Positions 7,775-13,903 of a stretch of DNA of 35,068 bases are shown here, piece by piece; the stretch's first letter is position 1; every line of letters starts with the position of its first letter. The notes below the pieces were generated by a model that saw only the letters and a list, made by a program, of their open reading frames with translations, did not search any database and was not told the origin of the DNA. Source of the stretch: UBA8108 sp965659285 (lineage in GTDB: Bacteria; Planctomycetota; UBA8108). Where the stretch lies: NCBI GenBank assembly GCA_965659285.1, contig CBFHWB010000020.1, forward strand, positions 1 through 35,068, given 5' to 3'. Made by a program: the position numbers and the translations under genes.

Positions 7775-9274
7775 TCACCTCTTCATCTTCGGGCAGGAGA
7801 CCTTTTCCTTGACCTTTTTCGGGTCGAACGGTTTGTTCAGGATCTGCGGGTTATGGCAGCCCCAGCAGGTTGATTCCTTTACCTGGCCGAGACGCTGGCG
7901 GGCGGGGTCTTCGGCATGCTTGGCATTGACGCCATGGCAACTCTCGCATTGCACCTCCGTGAATTCGCCGACCTTTTCCGGCTCGACGTAGCTGAGGCCG
8001 TAGCCGAGGGTATGGCATTCTATGCATTCATAGTTCAGGTGGTCCTCGGTTTTCGTGAGGCTCGCATACGCCTTGCTGTGAGTCGTGCTCTTCCAGAACT
8101 CCTGCTGCTCTTCGTGGCAAGCTCCGCAGGTCGGAGCTCCGAGAAACAGGTCTTCGAAGAGGGTCGGCTTCTGGGGATCCTTATTGGCCGCCGCACGGTT
8201 TCCCTTGGCGATCTGGCTTATAACGGGATGGTCGATGATCTGGGGTTCGAGGGGATAGTCATAGATGGCGTAGTCTTCCTCGACATCTCCGGTCTGGGGG
8301 AAGTACATCTCGCAGATTCCCACCCGCGAGCCCTGGCCATCGATGCGTATCATCGGGGTCTTACCATGCCAGGCAACGTATTCGCCTTCGGTTACCCAGA
8401 CGGGCTTGTTGCCGGAGCGAGAGTAGGGATCGAGGAGGATATCGATTCCGGGGATCTTCTTGAGGATCTCCTCATTGTTGGTGATGTTGAGATGGGAGAT
8501 CGCGATGACCAGATCGCAGTTCTTGCGCAGTTCGGGAACGATCTTCCTGGTGGTTTCCAGGGCATCGAGGAGCTCGTATTTTTCTCCGAGGATTCGTTTC
8601 TTGTAGTTTGCATTCAGCGAGTTCAGGGACACTCCGTAGATGCCGACCTTCAGGCCCTTGATATCGAGGATCACCGAGGGAGAGAAGACTGGTTTGCCGC
8701 TGCTTTTTTCAACGAGGTTGGCGCAGACGATGGGGAAGTTAGCTTTTGAGAGCAGTTCCTTCAGCTTGTCGACGCCGAACTGGAGGTCGGATGGTCCGAC
8801 GCCCATCGCCTGGTAGCCGAAGTAATTGTAGGCTTCGAGGATACGTCCGGCGATGCTCATGGCGTAGGTCTCGTTGCGTCTGCTCAGGGGCTTTTTCGTC
8901 GGCGACCCGAAGAAGGTGTCGCCGCCATCGATTGCCAGAACCGGGGAGCCGCGTCCGCGCAGTTGCTGGAAGAAGGTCATTCGCCTGGGCAAACTGCCCA
9001 GCTTGATTTTCTTCTTTGGTCAGCCGCAGGTGGCTGTATACCCCAGATTGTTGACCGTATAGGCCAGGTAGACCTCTTCGGGTTTTTCAGTGGCCGTCGC
9101 GTTCGAGGCCGCCGCCGCATTCCGGTCGGGGATGAGCCCCGTGAGGTAGAGTGTCGCGATTGTGCCGATGATGCAGAAGCCCATTACCAGCCAGGCAGGT
9201 ATACGGGAAGATCGTTTCAGCGCATCGTTTTGTTCAAGCATCATTGTCCGAGCCATCTTTTCATCCCAGGTCAT
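7775..9274 (-). CDS. Candidate selenoprotein: membrane-anchored metallophosphatase-like/tetraheme cytochrome c (Cys-Gly-Sec), in-frame TGA at 9020-9022
   Basis: This is a continuous frame of 499 codons if the TGA at codon 85 is read as selenocysteine; without readthrough it splits into an 84-residue stub and an orphan 405-residue part lacking any export signal. Residues about 27-46 form a membrane anchor. The segment around codon 85 (GYTATCG-Sec) aligns without gaps with GYIDVCGC of the next gene, putting Sec opposite Cys58; both then continue to a (S/G)-x-x-RR and an (L/I)DGG motif. Four haem sites follow (CGACH 383, CIECH 417, CESCH 443, CWGCH 470), and the tail is VSCPKMKR. A SECIS-like hairpin begins just after the TGA. 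Predicted role: periplasmic redox enzyme, substrate unknown. The start could also be the ATG at 9256. Other genes here end in TGA, so UGA is not generally a sense codon. Confidence 0.8.
8969..9014 (-). promoter_or_regulatory. Bacterial SECIS-like hairpin immediately downstream of the TGA codon
   Basis: In the mRNA the upper stem CUGGGC (9001-8996) pairs perfectly with GCCCAG (8990-8985), closing a five-base loop AGUUU (8995-8991). A lower stem GAAGAA (9014-9009) pairs with UUCUUC (8974-8969), separated by an internal loop of 7 and 10 bases. The loop starts 24 nt after the UGA and has G in its second position, matching what is known of bacterial SECIS elements (short loop with an early G, roughly 16-37 nt after UGA). 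The hairpin uses AGT and TTG codons where other synonyms would break the pairing. The paralogue has no comparable hairpin at this point. Confidence 0.75.
9020..9022 (-). other. In-frame TGA codon, predicted selenocysteine insertion site
   Basis: On the minus strand the codons read TGC GGC TGA CCA AAG, giving Cys-Gly-Sec-Pro-Lys. The neighbouring paralogue has Cys at the same alignment column, and the frame stays open for 414 codons afterwards. A simple nonsense mutation of TGC/TGT to TGA is the alternative, but the adjacent hairpin and the conserved downstream protein argue against it. Confidence 0.8.
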
Positions 9275-9373
9275 CCGAGGTCCGCAAGCTGACGATCAGG
9301 ACCTCCATTGTCACGAATAACGAAGCCAGTCGCTCCGGACTCCCCCCAGGCATCCATAGCCGTGGTTGTTCTC

Positions 9374-10285
9374 TCAAACGCAGGGATCCCGGTTGTCACA
9401 ATCGGGAGCCTCAGCTGATTTTGTAGAGTCGCGTTCGGGGGCCGAGGGCTTTGCCTCGAGGAGAAGGAGGCAGCCATAGGCCACATCTCCACCATCCACT
9501 TTTCCATCATCATTCAGATCATCCAGGCAGGGGTCATCCGGATCGATCGGTTTGGCTGTCGGCAACCGGGCTTTTTCATACCGCCTGGCAAAGAGGCCGA
9601 ACAGCTTCCCCATATCCAGCTGATTGAGGCCTGCCGTTAAGGTAGTTATCGGCTCGCGAGCGGTTGAAACTTCAGACGCTGTAGCCGTGAGTTTCAAGTC
9701 GGGATTCTTTTCGGAACCGATTCCGACCGCAGGTTCTGATAATGCCACTTCTGATAATGCCACGGAGGACTTGCCAACGGGACTGGGAGCTTCTGTGGAA
9801 TGGGCAGCGATAACTGCAGGGACAACAGGGGGGGCGCCGTCTGCGGCCGCAAGGTCGACCGCGGGGCCACCGGTCTCTATGTTGTCTCGGCCTGTAAATA
9901 CCAGCAGGGCCAGGAGAATGCCTGCTGCCGCAAGTCCCGGCCAGGAGCCTGCCTTGCGAAGCCAGGTGGAGAAGGTCGATCGGTGGAGTCCCTCACGACG
10001 GATCTCCGAGCTGACCTTCGAGGCGAAGTTTGCCGACAAGGTCGGAGAGTGCACGGCGTTTTCAATGAGCCAGAGCTGCTCGGAGTCGAGCTCAGTTTTT
10101 AGAGCCCGGCAACTGTCGCAGGCGGTTAAATGATCTTCCAGCCGGACTGAACGGAGCTGGTCGAGTTCGGCCTCGACAAAGAGGTGTAGATAAGCTTCCG
10201 CTTCCCGGCAACTGATAAGGGTATGGTCTGGTTGCATATGATCTGCCTGCATCTGTTCTGGGCTTTCCTCAGGAGACTCCATCAT
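9374..10285 (-). CDS. Anti-sigma factor: zinc-finger, single transmembrane segment and extracytoplasmic dockerin-like EF-hand
   Basis: Counted from the ATG at 10285 this encodes 303 residues. The cytoplasmic N-terminus carries an anti-sigma zinc finger: a Cys-rich SCREAEAYLHLFVE segment, then EDHLTACDSC, giving the H-x3-C-x2-C pattern of zf-HC2 proteins. A hydrophobic segment (WPGLAAAGILLALLVFTG) crosses the membrane, followed by a low-complexity Ala/Pro/Ser linker. Near the C-terminus DLNDDGKVDGGD is a 12-residue calcium-binding EF-hand loop of the type-I dockerin kind, flanked by DDPC and a Cys. The start at 10285 is preceded by AGGAAAGG five bases upstream and overlaps the sigma gene by 17 bases; a GTG at 10321 is an alternative. 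It should sequester the sigma factor encoded directly upstream; the EF-hand is an unusual sensor or attachment part. Confidence 0.85.
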   Translation of the reverse strand: MMESPEESPEQMQADHMQPDHTLISCREAEAYLHLFVEAELDQLRSVRLEDHLTACDSCRALKTELDSEQLWLIENAVHSPTLSANFASKVSSEIRREGLHRSTFSTWLRKAGSWPGLAAAGILLALLVFTGRDNIETGGPAVDLAAADGAPPVVPAVIAAHSTEAPSPVGKSSVALSEVALSEPAVGIGSEKNPDLKLTATASEVSTAREPITTLTAGLNQLDMGKLFGLFARRYEKARLPTAKPIDPDDPCLDDLNDDGKVDGGDVAYGCLLLLEAKPSAPERDSTKSAEAPDCDNRDPCV

Positions 10286-10916
10286 CCTGGCCTTTCCTGT
10301 CACGCTGGCTCCAGCGTTCACGGATCAGCTTCTTTCCTTTGCGAATGAGGTAGTCGATCCGGTGTGACTTGACCCCTGTTTTTTCACTGATCTCGTCGTA
10401 GCTCATTCCCTCGAGGTATTTCAGCTTCAGGATGTTTTTTACATCGGTGGGGAGCTTATGGAGAAACTCTGCGATCTCGGGTTCATCTCCCTGGAAATGC
10501 GTACCCGGCTGGCCGCTTTTCAGCCTGTCCATGCGTTGCTGCTGGCTGAGGCGTTGAGAGATCTCCTTGAATTTGACGATTTTGATTTTTTCGCGTTGGA
10601 ACCATTTGTGACAGCGGTTGTAGGTGATGCCAAAAAGCCAACTCCTGAATTTTCTGATGTCTTTCAGGTTTGGCAGGGACTTGAAGGCGGCAAGAAATAC
10701 GTCCTGGGCCAGGTCTTCCGCATCAAAGCAGTTGCGGCTTTTGTAATAGCAGATGTTGTAGATCGCCTGCTGGTAGCGTCCAACCAACGATTCAAAGGAC
10801 TCCAGGTCGCCTTTCAGAGCCTTCCTGACGAGCGTCTCATCTTCACATGAGATGTTCTGGGAGCGGGTATCGTCCTGAACGCCGCCTGAAGTGGTTGGGT
10901 CCGATTTTTGACTCAT
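10269..10916 (-). CDS. ECF-family RNA polymerase sigma factor
   Basis: This encodes 215 residues. Sigma region 2 (about 33-85) contains the core-binding and -10 recognition helices (…CFDAEDLAQDVFLAAFKSLP…), followed by a basic region 2.4 (RKFRSWLFGITYNRCHKW). Region 4 (about 150-200) has the -35-recognising helix-turn-helix (LPTDVKNILKLKYLEGMSYDEISEKTGVKS…). There is no region 1 or 3, which defines the ECF/sigma70 group 4 class. It overlaps its cognate anti-sigma gene, the classic arrangement. It heads a leftward series leading to the candidate selenoprotein and the cytochrome, so those are plausible targets, although no ECF promoter could be confidently identified in the window. Confidence 0.93.
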   Translation of the reverse strand: MSQKSDPTTSGGVQDDTRSQNISCEDETLVRKALKGDLESFESLVGRYQQAIYNICYYKSRNCFDAEDLAQDVFLAAFKSLPNLKDIRKFRSWLFGITYNRCHKWFQREKIKIVKFKEISQRLSQQQRMDRLKSGQPGTHFQGDEPEIAEFLHKLPTDVKNILKLKYLEGMSYDEISEKTGVKSHRIDYLIRKGKKLIRERWSQRDRKGQDDGVS

Positions 10917-11144
10917 AGAGCTATCTTACTACTAACACCGAGTTTCAGAGGGCCGCTTTTTCTGCAAGTCCTTTAAAAATAAATGTTTATCAGATAAGAG
11001 AGAAAAACTATAGCGGTCCCGCTAATGGAGTACCCCGGGGGGGCGTCGGGTCGGAATAAATTTTTGGGACCAGGCATTAAAATGAGTGTTTACTGCTTCA
11101 GCTTCGCTTGAACCGCTCCTCCTGTTGTCGTAAGCTCATATCCC

Positions 11145-12203
11145 ATGCAGATTAATACAGAAATAGTCGATCTCAGGAGTGACACGGTTACAAAGCCGGA
11201 TGCGCCGATGTTCGAGGCCATGTGCTCGGCACCGCTTGGCGACGATGTCTTTGGCGATGACCCGACTGTCACCAGGCTTGAAGAGCTGGCGGCTGAGCGT
11301 TTAGGCAAAGAGGCGGCTATCTTTGTTCCCTCAGGTACCATGGGCAATTCGATCGCCGTAGGAACTCATTGTAGTCCCGGAGACGAGGTCATCTTCGAGT
11401 CCCTGTGTCATACCTACAATTTCGAATGCGCCGGAGCGGCCCGCTTGTGGGGAGTCCAGGCCGTCTCGATAGCTGGTGACCGGGGAGTCATTCCCCTCGA
11501 CGCGATCGCCTCCGCGATTCGACCTGAAGATGTTCACATGGCGCGCACGAAGCTGGTGATTCTCGAGCAGACCAGCAATATTGCCGGCGGCTGCATCCTG
11601 CCGCTGGATTACCTGGAGGCGGTCTCCTCCTTGTGCAGGGAGCACGGACTTCGATTGCATATCGATGGAGCGCGGATCTTCAATGCCAGCGTCGCCTCTG
11701 GAGTCGAGGTCTCCAGTTTCGCGGCCTGCGCCGATAGCGTCATGTTCTGCCTTTCGAAAGGTCTTGGAGCTCCGGCAGGATCGGTGCTCGCAGGTACGGC
11801 TGAGACCATTTCCGAAGCCAGGCGTTTGCGGAAGCTGCTTGGCGGAGGATTGCGCCAGTCAGGGGTGCTCGCGGCCTGTGGTATCTACGCCCTGGGTCAC
11901 AACATCGAGCGTCTTGGCGAGGACCATCGCCGCGCGGCCGAACTGGCCGTGAAAATGGAGGAGCTCAACCTCGAAGGCCTGCGAATCTCCTCTCCCGATA
12001 CCAACATGGTTTTTCTCGGGTGGGATGGAGAAGATCCTGATCGCTATACTGAGTTTTCGGACAAGGTTCGCTCCGATGGCCTGCTTGTCGTGGGCCTTTC
12101 CGGCCGTGGTATTCGCATCGTGTTTCACAAGGATGCGGATGACGACGCGGCAGTCCGGGCCGCTGGAATCCTTTCCAGGAATCTAACGGAGCTGTTCTCT
12201 TGA
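11145..12203 (+). CDS. ltaE: Low-specificity L-threonine aldolase (PLP enzyme)
   Basis: This 352-residue cytoplasmic fold-type I PLP enzyme cleaves L-threonine/allo-threonine to glycine and acetaldehyde. The signature DLRSDTVTKP opens the protein (9-18), PSGTMGNSIA (62-71) holds the PLP phosphate, and His89 stacks on the PLP ring. LHIDGAR (171-177) contains the Asp that contacts the pyridine nitrogen, and FCLSKGLGAP (201-210) has the Schiff-base Lys205. The usual LENTH motif reads LEQTSN here, a small deviation near the active site, so substrate preference may differ from E. coli LtaE. Its stop overlaps the start of the RNHCP gene by four bases, so the two are co-translated. Glycine produced could feed the ThiO-like oxidase, but that link is speculative. 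Confidence 0.92.
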   Translation: MQINTEIVDLRSDTVTKPDAPMFEAMCSAPLGDDVFGDDPTVTRLEELAAERLGKEAAIFVPSGTMGNSIAVGTHCSPGDEVIFESLCHTYNFECAGAARLWGVQAVSIAGDRGVIPLDAIASAIRPEDVHMARTKLVILEQTSNIAGGCILPLDYLEAVSSLCREHGLRLHIDGARIFNASVASGVEVSSFAACADSVMFCLSKGLGAPAGSVLAGTAETISEARRLRKLLGGGLRQSGVLAACGIYALGHNIERLGEDHRRAAELAVKMEELNLEGLRISSPDTNMVFLGWDGEDPDRYTEFSDKVRSDGLLVVGLSGRGIRIVFHKDADDDAAVRAAGILSRNLTELFS

Positions 12204-12559
12204 GCGAGCGGGAGCGCGGCGACGAAGAGCGGCGGAATTTTCACGGCAGCGGAAATGATGGGTTCGAATGCGGGCATTGCGGTGAGGATGTTCTGCCGCT
12301 CGCCCAGGGCAGCTATCGTAATCACTGTCCCGCCTGTCTCTGGTCCAGGCACGTCGATGTGGTTCCCGGCGACCGCGGATCGGATTGTGGCGGCTTGATG
12401 GAGCCGGTCAAGCTGACGGGAGCCAGCGGCTCGGGCTGGAAGGTGCTCCAGCGCTGTAGCGCATGTGGTTTTGAACGATTCAACGGGGTCGTCCTGGACG
12501 ATTTGCGACAACCAGACAACTGGGATGTGCTGGTCACATTGGGAGCAGAGAGCCGCTGA
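12200..12559 (+). CDS. RNHCP-domain zinc-binding protein
   Basis: This encodes 119 residues. The motif RNHCPACLWSRHVD (about 40-53) defines the RNHCP family, a small group of uncharacterised zinc-binding proteins. Three cysteine knuckles are visible: CGHC near 24-27, CPAC near 43-46 and CSAC near 87-90, enough for one or two zinc sites. The predicted start is a TTG at 12200 that overlaps the TGA of the aldolase gene (TTGA), implying translational coupling. It ends five bases from the convergent amidase gene. Related proteins have been discussed as nucleic-acid-associated, but no function can be inferred from this sequence. Confidence 0.8.
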   Translation: MSERERGDEERRNFHGSGNDGFECGHCGEDVLPLAQGSYRNHCPACLWSRHVDVVPGDRGSDCGGLMEPVKLTGASGSGWKVLQRCSACGFERFNGVVLDDLRQPDNWDVLVTLGAESR

Positions 12560-12563
12560 GGGC

Positions 12564-13772
12564 TTATTTGCGCCTGGCTGAGGCTGAGGAGGTCAGTTGT
12601 GTTCCCGCCAGCTGGTGGCGTTTGAGCTCGGCGCGCAGGGTCCTGGTGTAGGCGGTCAGCCCCGGACCAGGACAGTGGGTGTGGCCCGGAAGAATCTCAG
12701 CGTGGGTGTAGAGGCGGGCTGCAGGTATGGAAAAGTACTGTCCCAACTTGAGCACGAGGAGCCTCAGGCTGTCACGTTGCGCCTTGTTCAACTGCTGTTT
12801 GCCGGCGCTGTAATTCCCCAGCATGACAATTCCGATGTTTCCGCGGTTGGCATCTCCCCGGGCGTGGGCGCCCTGGTAGGATACCGGCCGTCCCTGCCAG
12901 ACCCTGCCGGCTCGATCAACGATATAGTGATAGCCGATGTCAGCCCATCTCTTCTCGCGCTGGTGGTAGCGCTGGATTCGCAGGATCTCCCTGGAGGTTC
13001 CCCATTTTGAGGTCGTGCTGACCCCGGCGGGTTCTCCGGAGTGGTGGATGGTCATCCTGAAGATCTTGCTCAACGCCTGCGGAGTTGTCCTGCTCCTGAT
13101 CGTGGTTTTTGCCTTCCAGCCGGAGCGAGGCAAGACCTGGAGGTGGGGGAGCTGTCGGCTTCCGGCTTTCGAAGGTCTTGTCGGCAGATCGCCGATCCGG
13201 GCTATGGAGGGAGCCTTGGGCGGTTTTTCATCTGCGAGACGCGGCCGGGGAGTAGTCAGGATTGCCTGGATATGCGGGTGTCCGGGTTCCTTGAGCCGCT
13301 TGAGCAGAGCGTCTGCTTCGCCGGTCTTTTTCTGCATTCTCAGGCAGACAACCAGGTGTGCCCGGCTCTCTTCCAGGCGGAAGCCTTTCATCCCGGCAAG
13401 GCTCTTTTCGAGATAGCGCTCCGCGAGGGTCAGCTTCAGCTGGCCGAGGTGCGCCTTTCCGAGCAGGTAGTCGGCCTGCGCCTGCAACTGGCTGCTGGAA
13501 GTCTGCCGCCTGGCTTCATGCGCGCAGCGAATGGCGCTCGTGGCGCTTCCCTCGTTGAGGTAGGCTTCGGCCGCGGCGAGGTATTTTCTCACCCGCGCGG
13601 CATCTGCCCGGCTGCGCCTGGCGTGTCCCTCCAGCGTAGAGCCCGAGCCTGCGCTTCGCGCCCTCGCGCCGGGAGCGGTTTTGCGTGAAGACGATGGTCC
13701 AGAGCAACCTGCCGCGAAGGCGAGCAGGAGCACAGCACAAAGAAGCCGGGATCTCTGGTAATGGGTGCGCAA
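12564..13772 (-). CDS. N-acetylmuramoyl-L-alanine amidase (PGRP/amidase_2 type) lipoprotein with TPR-like N-terminal region
   Basis: This encodes 402 residues. A signal sequence ends in FAAGC, with lipidated Cys23, anchoring the protein in the envelope. Residues about 60-160 are helical and repeat-like (tetratricopeptide pattern), followed by a Pro/Lys-rich linker. The catalytic domain (about 235-395) is a zinc amidase: MTIHHSG with His243/His244, GYHYIVDRAGRVWQGRP (280-296), ANRGNIGIVMLGNY (308-321), and a C-terminal THAEILPGHTHCPG with His357 and Cys367 as likely remaining zinc ligands. It should cut the bond between muramic acid and the stem peptide in the periplasm. It lies downstream of the kelch/HEAT cluster on the same strand, after 131 bases containing a GC-rich hairpin. 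Confidence 0.88.
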   Translation of the reverse strand: MRTHYQRSRLLCAVLLLAFAAGCSGPSSSRKTAPGARARSAGSGSTLEGHARRSRADAARVRKYLAAAEAYLNEGSATSAIRCAHEARRQTSSSQLQAQADYLLGKAHLGQLKLTLAERYLEKSLAGMKGFRLEESRAHLVVCLRMQKKTGEADALLKRLKEPGHPHIQAILTTPRPRLADEKPPKAPSIARIGDLPTRPSKAGSRQLPHLQVLPRSGWKAKTTIRSRTTPQALSKIFRMTIHHSGEPAGVSTTSKWGTSREILRIQRYHQREKRWADIGYHYIVDRAGRVWQGRPVSYQGAHARGDANRGNIGIVMLGNYSAGKQQLNKAQRDSLRLLVLKLGQYFSIPAARLYTHAEILPGHTHCPGPGLTAYTRTLRAELKRHQLAGTQLTSSASARRK

Positions 13773-13881
13773 GCTGGTTTTCTCTTCTTCACTTCATCCA
13801 GGCCGCAGGCATTCGCACATTGCCGCGACAGGCAGGAGGAATAGTATCACGGCGGATCTTGAAGTGAAAGACCCAAGAGGA

Positions 13882-13896
13882 CCGCCGGCCTGGCGG
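13882..13896 (-). terminator. GC-rich hairpin between kelch-like and amidase genes, possible terminator
   Basis: CCGCC at 13882-13886 and GGCGG at 13892-13896 pair around a five-base loop just after the stop of the 13904-16231 gene. On the minus strand only an interrupted T-rich tail follows, so this would be a weak terminator or an mRNA-end stabiliser. Confidence 0.3.
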
Positions 13897-13903
13897 ATCT
13901 TTC

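Noticed and set aside
7775..9274. Reading the interrupted cytochrome gene as a pseudogene or as two separate genes
   Set aside because: Both parts are in the same frame, the paralogue aligns without gaps across the TGA, the downstream part keeps all four haem motifs, and a SECIS-like hairpin is present. A plain nonsense mutation remains possible but is less likely.
7775..9274. Alternative genetic code with UGA as a sense codon (Trp or Gly)
   Set aside because: Several intact genes here end in TGA (for example at 7775-7777, 10269-10271 and 34726-34728), and no other gene has an internal TGA.
9374..10285. Dockerin motif as evidence for a cellulosome
   Set aside because: Only one EF-hand loop is seen, in a membrane anti-sigma factor, and no cohesin or glycoside hydrolase gene is in the window.
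11109..11133. ECF-type promoter (TGAACC … GTCGTAA) upstream of the threonine aldolase
   Set aside because: The spacing and -10 are poor and there is no second copy upstream of the sigma gene, so it is not supported.
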